Below are positions 1 to 6,957 of a stretch of 26,174 bases of DNA, one piece after another. The first letter of the stretch is position 1. The number at the start of each line of letters is the position of its first letter. The notes under the pieces are model-generated. The model had not been told where the DNA came from. It was given only the letters and a program-made list of their open reading frames with translations, and ran no database searches. The position numbers and the translations under genes are program-made. Location: the NCBI GenBank assembly GCA_021151625.1, contig JAGKWY010000113.1:1-26174 (forward strand), in the 5' to 3' direction. Source of the stretch: Gammaproteobacteria bacterium (lineage in GTDB: Bacteria > Pseudomonadota > Gammaproteobacteria > Pseudomonadales > Cellvibrionaceae).

Positions 1-1
1 A

Positions 2-706
2 TTCATGGGCATGGGCACTTACACCTACATGAAAGGCGGCTTCCCCGGCGAAGACCTGCCCGGTGTTTACGATGCGCTGCCATTCCTGATTTCCAACGTG
101 AACCGCAATCTCGGCTTTGAAAAAAATCCGGCGGATTTCATCAGTGTGAAAGGCAAGAAAGTGGTAGTTCTCGGTGGTGGTGATACCGCGATGGACTGTA
201 ACCGTACCTCGATTCGCCAGGGTGCCAGCAGCGTGAGCTGTGCTTACCGTCGCGACGAAGAAAACATGCCTGGCTCCAAGCGCGAAGTGGCCAACGCCAA
301 AGAAGAAGGTGTGCAGTTCCTGTATAACCGTCAGCCAGTTGAAGTTGTTGGTAACGGTAAAGTAGAAGGCGTGAAAGTGGTTACTACCCAATTGGGTGAA
401 CCAGATGCCAAAGGTCGTCGCAGCCCGGTAGTGGTTCCAGGTTCTGAAGAGATTTTGCCAGCAGATGTGGTATTGATTGCCTTCGGTTTCCGCACCAGTC
501 CACAACCATGGTTTGAAACCAACGGTGTAAAAACCAATGATTGGGGCGGTGTGATTGCACCTGAACAGCAGCAGTTCAAGTTCCAGACCAGCAATCCGAA
601 AGTATTTGCCGGTGGCGATATGGTGCGCGGATCTGACCTGGTGGTTACTGCTATCTGGGAAGGTCGCGAAGCGGCGCAAGGTATCCTGGATTATCTGGAA
701 GTTTGA
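2..706 (+). CDS. gltD: Glutamate synthase small subunit, C-terminal part
   Basis: This is the C-terminal half of the NADPH-dependent glutamate synthase small subunit. The subunit passes electrons from NADPH through FAD to the large subunit, which makes glutamate from glutamine and 2-oxoglutarate. The frame is open to the left edge, so the N-terminal Fe-S and FAD-binding part lies outside. Visible motifs are the second Rossmann signature VVVLGGGDTAMDCNRT at about residues 53-68 of the fragment, the YRRDEENMPGSKREV segment typical of GltD, and the C-terminal FAD-contacting stretch GGDMVRGSDLVVTAIWEGR. It ends at a TGA followed by two hairpins, the second a strong terminator. gltB would be expected upstream. 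The gltD-hemE order is also found in pseudomonads. Nothing abnormal is visible in the fragment. Confidence 0.95.
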   Translation, partial: FMGMGTYTYMKGGFPGEDLPGVYDALPFLISNVNRNLGFEKNPADFISVKGKKVVVLGGGDTAMDCNRTSIRQGASSVSCAYRRDEENMPGSKREVANAKEEGVQFLYNRQPVEVVGNGKVEGVKVVTTQLGEPDAKGRRSPVVVPGSEEILPADVVLIAFGFRTSPQPWFETNGVKTNDWGGVIAPEQQQFKFQTSNPKVFAGGDMVRGSDLVVTAIWEGREAAQGILDYLEV

Positions 707-736
707 TTTGCATCTGGTCGATTGAATTGACCATCC

Positions 737-796
737 CGGTGGCAATAGCTTAGGCTCTGCCACCGCGCAAACCCCGCCATGGCGGGGTTTGTTTTA
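737..796 (+). terminator. Tandem hairpins with intrinsic terminator after gltD
   Basis: Two hairpins follow gltD. The first pairs CGGTGGCA (737-744) with TGCCACCG (758-765). The second is a perfect 24-nt palindrome at 768-791, with arms AAACCCCGCC and GGCGGGGTTT, running into TTTTAT on the + strand. The second is the functional terminator candidate. It contains the ATG at 779, which therefore cannot sensibly be the start of hemE. Confidence 0.8.
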
Positions 797-853
797 TCTG
801 ACCCCTGTTTTTCCCGCACAATGCAAGCAAGGCCAAGGCCTGAGGATAAGAGC

Positions 854-1921
854 ATGATCCAACTTAAAAACGACCGTTTTCTCCGTGCACTGCTGAAACA
901 ACCGGTAGATGTCACCCCGGTATGGATGATGCGCCAAGCCGGTCGTTATTTGCCTGAGTACCGCGCTTCGCGCGCAAAGGCAGGCGATTTTATGGGCTTG
1001 TGCACTAACCCTGAATTGGCCTGTGAGGTGACCTTGCAGCCTCTGGATCGTTATCCTGGTCTGGATGCGGCGATTCTCTTTTCCGACATTCTTACTATCC
1101 CAGATGCGATGGGGTTGGGGCTTTACTTCGAGACTGGTGAAGGCCCCAAGTTTCACAAGGCAGTACGCACCGAAGCGGATGTGAATGCGCTGAAGATGAT
1201 CAACCCCGAGCAAGATTTGCCGTATGTTGTTAATGCTGTAAAAACTATTCGCCGCGAGCTGAATGGCCGTGTCCCGCTGATTGGTTTTTCTGGCAGCCCC
1301 TGGACGTTGGCGACCTATATGATCGAGGGCGGTTCGAGCCGCGATTTCCGCCGTGCCAAGGAGATGCTCTACAATCAGCCGCAAGTGATGCATCGTTTAC
1401 TGGATGTGCTGGCTGATTCGGTGACGGTTTACCTGAATGCCCAAATTAAGGCTGGCGCCCAGGCCGTGCAGATTTTTGATACCTGGGGCGGCGCTTTATC
1501 GCACGCGGCCTATCAAGAGTTCTCGCTTAAATATATGCAGAAAATTGTGTCTGGCCTGATCCGCGAAAATGAAGGCCGCGAAGTACCGGTAATCCTGTTT
1601 ACTAAAGGTGGCGGGCAATGGCTGGAGGCTATGGCGGCAACCGGAGCGACTGCATTAGGTTTGGATTGGACTACTGATATCGGCAATGCCCGCGCCCGCG
1701 TTGGTGATAAGGTTGCGTTGCAGGGCAATATGGATCCAGGCATCCTCTATGCGTCACCCGAGCGTATCCGTGCGGAAGTTGGCAGCATTCTTGCGTCGTA
1801 TGGAAAAGGTTCCGGTCATGTATTCAATTTGGGGCACGGCATAACCCCGGAAGTTGACCCTGAGCACGCTGGCGCATTTATAAACGCCATACATGAGTTG
1901 TCGGGCCAGTATCATCTGTAA
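854..1921 (+). CDS. hemE: Uroporphyrinogen decarboxylase
   Basis: HemE removes the four acetate carboxyl groups of uroporphyrinogen III to give coproporphyrinogen III in cytoplasmic haem synthesis. The protein is 355 residues, the usual family length, and starts MIQLKNDRFLRALLKQPVDV followed by the substrate-binding signature PVWMMRQAGRYLPEYR. Other family stretches include AAILFSDIL, IGFSGSPWTLATYMIEGG, QIFDTWGG and FNLGHGI near the end. I chose ATG 854 because a GAGG Shine-Dalgarno sits at 842-845 and the protein then aligns with the family N-terminus. An in-frame ATG at 779 would add 25 unrelated residues and lies inside the gltD terminator palindrome. The gene appears complete and is probably transcribed from its own promoter between the terminator and the start. 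Confidence 0.97.
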   Translation: MIQLKNDRFLRALLKQPVDVTPVWMMRQAGRYLPEYRASRAKAGDFMGLCTNPELACEVTLQPLDRYPGLDAAILFSDILTIPDAMGLGLYFETGEGPKFHKAVRTEADVNALKMINPEQDLPYVVNAVKTIRRELNGRVPLIGFSGSPWTLATYMIEGGSSRDFRRAKEMLYNQPQVMHRLLDVLADSVTVYLNAQIKAGAQAVQIFDTWGGALSHAAYQEFSLKYMQKIVSGLIRENEGREVPVILFTKGGGQWLEAMAATGATALGLDWTTDIGNARARVGDKVALQGNMDPGILYASPERIRAEVGSILASYGKGSGHVFNLGHGITPEVDPEHAGAFINAIHELSGQYHL

Positions 1922-2050
1922 TCTTTTTGTCACCAAGCAGGCTTATTTAACTACCTTTAATCTGCGGGCTCTGGTGTGGCGCGCGTATCTTGATTAAACT
2001 CGACGCCATATCCAAAGCTTTTTTAGGAAGATTTAGAAGCTTATTTAGGC

Positions 2051-2085
2051 AATCAATAGCGGGTTAAACCTAGCGCCTATTGATT
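2051..2085. repeat. Inverted repeat in the hemE / HD-GYP spacer
   Basis: AATCAATAG (2051-2059) is repeated inverted as CTATTGATT (2077-2085) around a 17-nt loop. No T-run follows, so it is not a convincing terminator. It lies about 65 nt before the next gene and could be an operator or a leader hairpin. The rest of the spacer 1922-2149 shows no gene and no clear promoter. Confidence 0.4.
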
Positions 2086-2149
2086 AGTGCCAGTTATCCC
2101 AAGCAATAAAGTCGATAATTAACACCAAGTGGTGATGTGGGGAAAAGGC

Positions 2150-3520
2150 GTGGGCATCAAGCAGGTCAAAGTTGACGTTAATGAGCTAACCATAGGTATG
2201 TTTGTGTCCGGGCTGGATCGCCCCTGGTCGCAGACTCCTTTTCCTTTGCAGGGTTTCTATCTGCGCGACCTGGGTGAGATCAACCAGCTCAAAGCCTTGT
2301 GTAACTATGTTTACATAGACATCGAAAAAGGCCGTGGCCCCATTGCCGCTAATCTCAAGACTATTGCCCCTTCGGCGAAAAAGACCACAACCAGAGAGCG
2401 CATCAGCTCATTTACCGAATCAGTAGCTCCCTTAAAAATCCAGCGCGGACTCTATCGCGAAGTTGAGCCATTGCAGCGCGAGGTAAAAAAGGCGCGCCAA
2501 CTGCATCAAAAGGTTTATGGCGCTGTTGTGGAGGTTATGGACCAACTGGAGAAAAACCAGTTCGATGGTCTGTCATTAGGGGAAACCAAGCGCGTAGCCA
2601 GCGAAATGGTGGACAGCGTACTGCGCAATCCAGATGCATTTACCTGGCTGTCCCGTGTGCAGGAAAAAGATGAATACACCTACAGCCATGCCGTGCGTTC
2701 ATCGGTCTGGGCAATTTTATTTGGTCGCCATATAGGTTTACCCAAGCGTGATCTCGATGTATTGGCTATGGGAGTATTGCTCAAAGATGTGGGCAAGGTG
2801 CAGTTAGATGCGGCCCTGCTAGCCAAAACCGAGCGCAACGCGGAAGAGGAAAGCCTGTATGAAACTTTCGTCGAGTTGGGATGTGAAATTCTGCGTCAAA
2901 CACCTGGGGTAGAGCCACGTGTCATCAGTGTGGTGAAAACTCACTGCGAGCGCTTGAATGGTAGCGGCTTTCCGCAGGCATTATCGGGGGACAAGATTCC
3001 TTTGCTCGGTAAAATTGCCGGGATAGTGACCTATTACGATTACGTTACCAATCCGCGTGGTTCGCGTCATCCCATCGCGCCCTCCAAGGCGGTAGGCAAG
3101 CTCTATGAGTTGCGCAATATCCAGTTCCAGGAGGAGTTGGTGGTAGAGTTTATCCGCGCCATTGGCTTGTACCCTACAGGCACGCTGGTGGAGTTGAGTA
3201 CTGGCGAAGTGGCGGTGGTTGTCGAGCAAAACTTCGAGCGTCGCCTGAAACCGCGAGTAATTGTGGTGTTGGATGCGTACAAGCAGCCGCTGGATGAATA
3301 CCTGTTGCTGGATTTGTCGGAAGACGACAAACGCAAGCAGGAGTTGCTGGACTCGGGTAAAAAATCCCGCTATGAAATTGAAAAAATCGAAATTGCCCGC
3401 GATCTTGAGCCGGGTAGTTATGATGTCGATATTTCAGGTATTCGCGATCACTACCTGATGAAAAATGAAAAGAAGGGCTTAATGGCATTATTAAGTCGCT
3501 TAACCACCCGCAACTCCTGA
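2150..3520 (+). CDS. DUF3391 / degenerate HD-GYP domain protein
   Basis: The N-terminal ~130 residues match the DUF3391 domain that precedes HD-GYP domains (VKVDVNELTIGMFVSGLDRPW). An HD-GYP-like domain follows at about 165-310. Active HD-GYP proteins hydrolyse cyclic di-GMP at a di- or tri-metal site. Here several metal ligands look replaced (numbering from GTG 2150). His180 in YSHAV is kept. The HD pair is Lys212-Asp213 (LLKDVGK). The next histidine is Phe240. The HH pair is His265-Cys266 (THCERLNGSGFP), and the late Asp is Thr294. The GSGFP loop keeps the GYP-like shape. I infer a receptor or scaffold rather than a competent phosphodiesterase. GTG 2150 is preferred for its GGGGA at 2139-2143; ATG 2135 and GTG 2129 are in-frame alternatives. 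The gene stands alone between hemE and the TerC gene. Confidence 0.85.
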   Translation: MGIKQVKVDVNELTIGMFVSGLDRPWSQTPFPLQGFYLRDLGEINQLKALCNYVYIDIEKGRGPIAANLKTIAPSAKKTTTRERISSFTESVAPLKIQRGLYREVEPLQREVKKARQLHQKVYGAVVEVMDQLEKNQFDGLSLGETKRVASEMVDSVLRNPDAFTWLSRVQEKDEYTYSHAVRSSVWAILFGRHIGLPKRDLDVLAMGVLLKDVGKVQLDAALLAKTERNAEEESLYETFVELGCEILRQTPGVEPRVISVVKTHCERLNGSGFPQALSGDKIPLLGKIAGIVTYYDYVTNPRGSRHPIAPSKAVGKLYELRNIQFQEELVVEFIRAIGLYPTGTLVELSTGEVAVVVEQNFERRLKPRVIVVLDAYKQPLDEYLLLDLSEDDKRKQELLDSGKKSRYEIEKIEIARDLEPGSYDVDISGIRDHYLMKNEKKGLMALLSRLTTRNS

Positions 3521-3533
3521 TCTCTTTCTGTTA

Positions 3534-3560
3534 AAACGTCACTGTTAGCGGGTGACGTTT
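3534..3560 (+). terminator. Hairpin after the HD-GYP gene
   Basis: AAACGTCAC (3534-3542) and GTGACGTTT (3552-3560) form a perfect 9-bp stem with a 9-nt loop, 13 nt after the stop codon. Only a short T-rich tail follows, so termination efficiency is uncertain. Confidence 0.5.
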
Positions 3561-3637
3561 AGGTTTGTCCAATAATCCCTCCTTCAGTTACTGCCATTAA
3601 AAAGTAAAACTAATTGCCTAAGGTTGCATTGGGCAGG

Positions 3638-3710
3638 GTACAATCGCGGCCTTTCCCATCGTCCAAAATGGCGTTGGAGAACATAACATCTGGTCGATCG
3701 GCAACTCCAA
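3638..3710 (+). promoter_or_regulatory. Putative promoter and structured leader of the TerC gene
   Basis: A TACAAT hexamer at about 3638-3643 could be a -10 box; the -35 candidates (TTGCCT, 19 nt upstream) are weakly spaced. Downstream, TTGGAG (3674-3679) pairs with CTCCAA (3705-3710), giving a long looped hairpin in a leader of about 100 nt. I looked for the yybP-ykoY manganese riboswitch often found before TerC-family genes and did not recognise its conserved core. Confidence 0.3.
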
Positions 3711-3750
3711 TCGGCTGTCAATTAATCAGTAACAACAAAGAGAGCAAGCA

Positions 3751-4512
3751 ATGTTTGAATGGTTAGCCAGCCCGGAAGCCTGGGTTGCCCTGGCAACGCT
3801 GACGGCCCTGGAAATTGTGTTGGGGATCGACAATATTATTTTCATTTCGATTCTGGTGGGAAAGCTTCCCGAACATCAGCGGAAATTTGCCCGCACTGTA
3901 GGTCTTGGTTTGGCCATGCTTACTCGCCTGGCATTGTTGTTCTCCCTTGCGTGGGTAATGGGGCTAGTGGATCCGTTGTTCCATGTGTTTGGGCATCCAA
4001 TTTCCGGCCGCGATATTATTTTGATCGGCGGTGGCCTCTTCCTGATTGCCAAAGCCACTCATGAAATTCACGGCAGCCTTGAAGGCGCAATTGAAAGTGA
4101 GCGCAATGTTGCTGCTCATGGCCTGATGGTTGTTCTGGTGCAAATTGCGATTCTGGATATTGTGTTCTCACTGGATTCGGTTATTACCGCGGTAGGTTTG
4201 GTGAGTCAGGTTCCAATCATGGCACTGGCAATTATTATCGCCGTAGGCGTTATGTTGTTCGCCGCTAAACCAATCGGTGATTTTGTTGATGAACATCCAA
4301 CTATCAAAATCCTGGCGCTCTCCTTCCTTGTAATCGTTGGTTTCACTCTGATGATTGAAGGCTTCGAAGTGCATGTGCCCAAGGGCTACATTTACTTCGC
4401 AATGGCCTTCTCGCTGGGTGTCGAGATGATCAACATCAAGTTGCGCAAAAATATGGATAAGCCGGTGGAGTTGCGTAAGGACTATCCTGGTGATCAAAAC
4501 CCACAAGATTAA
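3751..4512 (+). CDS. TerC family integral membrane protein
   Basis: This 253-residue inner-membrane protein belongs to the TerC (YgdQ/YoaE-like) family, members of which are linked to metal export, mainly manganese, and to tellurite resistance. The N-terminus MFEWLASPEAWVALATLTAL and the hallmark ALEIVLGIDNIIFISILVG, with its acidic residue in the first membrane segment, are clear. A second acidic membrane motif, IAILDIVFSLDSVITAVGLV, lies at about 131-150. I see about seven hydrophobic segments, the last near FAMAFSLGVEMINI. The charged tail ends LRKDYPGDQNPQD. The start is supported by AGAG in the leader just upstream. It is monocistronic, with a strong terminator 24 nt behind it. The substrate cannot be read from sequence; a manganese link is family inference only. 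Confidence 0.93.
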   Translation: MFEWLASPEAWVALATLTALEIVLGIDNIIFISILVGKLPEHQRKFARTVGLGLAMLTRLALLFSLAWVMGLVDPLFHVFGHPISGRDIILIGGGLFLIAKATHEIHGSLEGAIESERNVAAHGLMVVLVQIAILDIVFSLDSVITAVGLVSQVPIMALAIIIAVGVMLFAAKPIGDFVDEHPTIKILALSFLVIVGFTLMIEGFEVHVPKGYIYFAMAFSLGVEMINIKLRKNMDKPVELRKDYPGDQNPQD

Positions 4513-4535
4513 TCGTTAATCACTATCTAAAGAAT

Positions 4536-4567
4536 AAAAAAACGGGCCCCCAGCGGCCCGTTTTTTT
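4536..4567. terminator. Intrinsic terminator after the TerC gene
   Basis: A perfect 13-bp stem with A7/T7 flanks has the GC core ACGGGCC/GGCCCGT (4536-4548 with 4555-4567) and loop CCCAGC. The flanking A and T runs make it usable in both directions. It marks the left edge of ordinary chromosome before the accessory segment. Confidence 0.93.
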
Positions 4568-4590
4568 ATTGGGATTATTTTTCTATGACA

Positions 4591-4627
4591 ATAAAAAAGC
4601 CAGCGAGGTTTTCACCAGGCTGGCTTT
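4591..4627 (-). terminator. Terminator belonging to the tRNA-Met relic
   Basis: On the minus strand, AAAGCCAGC (4627-4619) pairs with GCTGGCTTT (4604-4596) and runs into TTTTTTAT. It has the same position and nearly the same stem as the terminator behind the intact tRNA-Met at 8207-8241. The relic and the intact gene are therefore related as a tRNA-plus-terminator unit, not only as a tRNA fragment. Confidence 0.8.
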
Positions 4628-4634
4628 ATCAATA

Positions 4635-4684
4635 TGGTAGCTAGAGGCGGACTTGAACCGCCGCCCCCAGCATTATGAGAGCTG
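4635..4684 (-). pseudogene. 3' half of a tRNA-Met(CAT) gene (att-like relic)
   Basis: Read on the minus strand, this runs from the anticodon stem to the terminal CCA. It matches the intact tRNA at 8149-8198 at 48 of 50 positions, with differences at 4664 and 4680. The anticodon loop CTCATAA, the T arm and the 3' acceptor strand are present. Upstream of the anticodon stem no D arm or 5' acceptor strand can be folded, and the first anticodon-stem change creates a T-T mismatch, so it is not a functional tRNA. A cut at the anticodon region that keeps the 3' end is what tRNA-targeting integrases typically leave. A degraded duplicate gene is the alternative. Confidence 0.85.
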
Positions 4685-4820
4685 ATAACCTGCCCTCACT
4701 GAACCTCAAAACTAGGAAAATCAATGGGTTAAAGCCACACTGGGCCATAGTGAACCATTATGAATGGTGGAATTATGGATTGTGAAGTGGTGATTTAATC
4801 AACTCGTCCCTCTTCCCAAC

Positions 4821-4840
4821 AAGTATACCCCCCCTTACTT
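4821..4840. promoter_or_regulatory. C-tract flanked by short inverted arms
   Basis: AAGTA (4821-4825) and TACTT (4836-4840) flank TACCCCCCCT. The shape of short inverted arms around a C6-7 tract recalls operators of the CsoR/RcnR/FrmR metal and formaldehyde sensors. No such regulator or target gene lies nearby, so the identification is only a resemblance. The remaining bases 4685-4857 show no gene. Confidence 0.25.
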
Positions 4841-4857
4841 CATAGTAAATTTTCGAA

Positions 4858-4949
4858 TATTTCGTTTGTTGCGATTATTTCGTTTGGGCGTATACTGACA
4901 GCAGTGCCAATTCCGGCACTCATAACTATGGAGCACACAGGGACCTGTG
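4858..4949 (+). promoter_or_regulatory. Promoter and operator array of the antitoxin-toxin operon
   Basis: The promoter is TTGCGA (4869-4874), 16 nt, TATACT (4891-4896). An 11-bp direct repeat, TATTTCGTTTG, at 4858-4868 and 4876-4886 brackets the -35 box. Two inverted repeats follow: AGTGCC/GGCACT (4903-4908 and 4915-4920) and CACAGG/CCTGTG (4936-4941 and 4944-4949). The last overlaps the ribosome-binding region of the antitoxin gene. Such an array fits autorepression by the HTH antitoxin, alone or with the toxin. Confidence 0.7.
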
Positions 4950-4952
4950 AAT

Positions 4953-5405
4953 ATGAAAATGACCAATCGTAAATATGAACTTCCAAGTAGCGAGGAAGTA
5001 GATCTCGCTAGAGTGAGTGCGGCAGCACTTACAAAACTGCTTCAGGATTTACCTGATGACCATAGAGCCAATATTAAGATGGGAGGTGAAGACTTAATTA
5101 TCCCGAGGCAAGCGGTAGAGTTATTGAGAGACATTTTGGCAGGCATGTCGGCCGGCAAGACTATAAACATAGTTCCAATGGCATCAGAGTTAACCACTCA
5201 GCAAGCTGCTGACTTTCTCAATGTTTCTCGTCCTTACTTGATTGGATTACTTGAACAAAAAGAACTGAATTACACGTTAGTTGGGACTCATAGAAGGATT
5301 AGGTTTGATGACCTTCTCACCTATAGAGAAAAAATGGTTAATCGCTCCAAGGCTGCAATGGATGAACTCATGAAGCTTTCTCAGGAGCTAGGTATAGGTT
5401 ATTAA
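4953..5405 (+). CDS. Excisionase-type HTH antitoxin, first gene of a TA pair
   Basis: This 150-residue protein probably neutralises the PIN toxin encoded next and represses the operon. Residues 79-125 form a winged-HTH DNA-binding domain of the excisionase/MerR type (ELTTQQAADFLNVSRPYLIG, then GTHRRIRFDDLLTYRE). The N-terminal part, about 1-65, is helical and charged (LTKLLQDLPDDHR, IIPRQAVELLRDIL). The C-terminal helix from about 125 may contact the toxin. I prefer ATG 4953, with AGGGA at 4939-4943 about nine bases upstream. GTG 4947 lies too close to that site, and ATG 4959 is also possible. The stop overlaps the toxin start by one base (TAATG), a usual sign of translational coupling. The family assignment is by recognition of the pair; no named system is claimed. 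Confidence 0.85.
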   Translation: MKMTNRKYELPSSEEVDLARVSAAALTKLLQDLPDDHRANIKMGGEDLIIPRQAVELLRDILAGMSAGKTINIVPMASELTTQQAADFLNVSRPYLIGLLEQKELNYTLVGTHRRIRFDDLLTYREKMVNRSKAAMDELMKLSQELGIGY

Positions 5406-5977
5406 TGAAATATACAGTCGTTTATGACGCGTGCGTTCTATACCCATCGGCATTGCGAAATGTACTCATTGAACTGGCAATGCCAAATTATGCATTGTTT
5501 CGAGCGAAGTGGACTGAGCGTATAGAATCTGAATGGCTAGAAAATTTAATTAGCAACCGCCCAGACCTTGATCCGGAAAAACTTCGGCGCACCGCACAAC
5601 AAATGCGAATTGCAGTTCCTGACTGTATTGTTACAAGATATGAAAAACTGGAAGCCTGTTTAGAACTGCCAGATCCGAATGATAGGCATGTATTAGCCGC
5701 CGCAATTAGATCAAAAGCGCAAGCAATTGTTACTCGAAACTTGAAAGATTTTCCCTCAGAAGCTTTAAATGAGTTTGATATTGAAGCGATTCATCCTGAT
5801 GTATTTTTAATCAACCAATTTGACTTGAGCAATGCAAAAGTACTGGATGCAATAAAAAATATTCGAGCCAGAATGACAAATCCAAAATATTTTGCAGATG
5901 AGTATCTTGATTCATTATCTGTTGATGGCATTACGGCCTTTTCTCAAAAGCTAAAAGAGTTTGAGCATTTAATATGA
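5405..5977 (+). CDS. PIN domain toxin (VapC-like ribonuclease)
   Basis: PIN toxins are magnesium-dependent ribonucleases that stop translation by cutting tRNA, rRNA or mRNA. In this 190-residue protein the first acidic ligand is Asp8 (VVYDACVLYPSALRN), followed by an acidic pair near 41-43 (ERIESEW). The later ligands sit in LPDPNDRHVLAAAI (about 88-101) and VTRNLKDFP (about 109-117). The tail from about 135, with ARMTNPKYFADEYLDSLS, extends beyond a minimal PIN domain and may be where the antitoxin binds. It starts at an ATG overlapping the antitoxin stop and ends 42 nt before the nuclease-like gene, probably one transcript. All expected acidic residues are present, so it should be active. 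The RNA target cannot be inferred. Confidence 0.87.
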   Translation: MKYTVVYDACVLYPSALRNVLIELAMPNYALFRAKWTERIESEWLENLISNRPDLDPEKLRRTAQQMRIAVPDCIVTRYEKLEACLELPDPNDRHVLAAAIRSKAQAIVTRNLKDFPSEALNEFDIEAIHPDVFLINQFDLSNAKVLDAIKNIRARMTNPKYFADEYLDSLSVDGITAFSQKLKEFEHLI

Positions 5978-6019
5978 TGGTATTAGTTTCTTGGGTTGTG
6001 CAATTTTTTTGGAGTTTCA

Positions 6020-6957
6020 ATGCCTAAACGAACAAATAATTTTCAGTTGTTAATTCACAAAATATATGAAAATTTAGTTGATGGCTCTACTCAGGTAACT
6101 GAGTCGGGAATGGTTTGGGATAGTCAAGGCGAAATTCTTCGTGAAGTAGATATTTTAATTGAGCGAAAGGGAATGAATTCTGATGAAAGCTTTTCTTGGA
6201 TGATTGAGTGTCGAGATCGCTCACGGAAAGAGAGCATAGAGTGGATTGATGGGCTGATTGGGAAGTCTTTGAGCCTAAATGTAAATAAAGTAGTTGCAGT
6301 GTCAAGTAAAGGGTTTGCGCGGTCGGCGATCAAAAAAGCTGCGGCAAATGGTATTGACACTATAACACTTAAAAAATGTTTAGACTTAGATACACCAGAA
6401 TACCTGAGATCCTTTGAGTTTCTACTTTCCGATGAGCGTTATAAATTTCATATAGGTGATGTTGAGTTATTGGATATAAATTATAAAAAAATTGATTATC
6501 CTTTAGATGCTATAGATTCATGGTTGATCCGTAAAAGGGGGACTGATGAATATATAGTCTTTCGCAATTGCATTGAAAATATGTTTAGCGATTTAATTAG
6601 TTCTCCGACAACCAGTAAAATTTTATGTGATGAAGCAATTTCAAAGGGGGCGTATTATGGGGATCAAGTTGCGGTCTCGAAAAAAATGGCAAAATTTCAT
6701 AAGGATTTGATCGTTCGTTTTAATGACCATATTTTCTATGATGCACAAAAAAAGTATTGGGTTTTCGGGTTTTTAAAATTAAAATTCATTTGTTTGTTTC
6801 TTGTGGCTTATATCAAACGGATGTTTCTATTTATGAATTCTCGAGAAATTATGTTTCTATTGCTGAGTTTACTATGGCAAATTCAACGAAAAAAGCTGCG
6901 GTTGTCGTTCATGAGGGTGAGGATATAAAGGGTATAAGCGTTGTTGATATTAAGTGA
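6020..6957 (+). CDS. PD-(D/E)XK (Mrr-like) nuclease-like protein, frame-shifted
   Basis: The N-terminal ~120 residues resemble Mrr-type restriction-endonuclease folds. Asp44 lies in EILREVDILIE and Glu63-x-Arg65 in WMIECRDRSRKESIEW, where Arg takes the place of the usual Lys; VNKVVAVSSKGFARSAIKKA then matches the end of the fold. The role of the rest (about 120-245) is unknown. Start ATG 6020 has GGAG at 6011-6014. The zero frame runs to a stop at 6928, but from about 6755 it becomes an odd hydrophobic and basic stretch. The -1 frame, open from 6742 to 6957, reads as a natural soluble protein (VSIAEFTMANSTKKAAVVVH). The switch falls at A AAA AAG, 6748-6754. Joined by a -1 shift the product is 312 residues; unshifted it is 302. 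It may be a mutation in an A-run, a sequencing error or programmed frameshifting. It probably follows the toxin in one operon. Confidence 0.7.

Noticed and set aside
779..853. In-frame ATG 779 as the hemE start
   Set aside because: It lies at the centre of the gltD terminator palindrome, has no ribosome site, and adds 25 residues absent from the family.
794..1393. 199-codon minus-strand ORF across hemE
   Set aside because: It is a shadow of hemE with no family likeness and no ribosome site.
3561..3750. yybP-ykoY riboswitch before the TerC gene
   Set aside because: I could not find the conserved core of that riboswitch in the leader.
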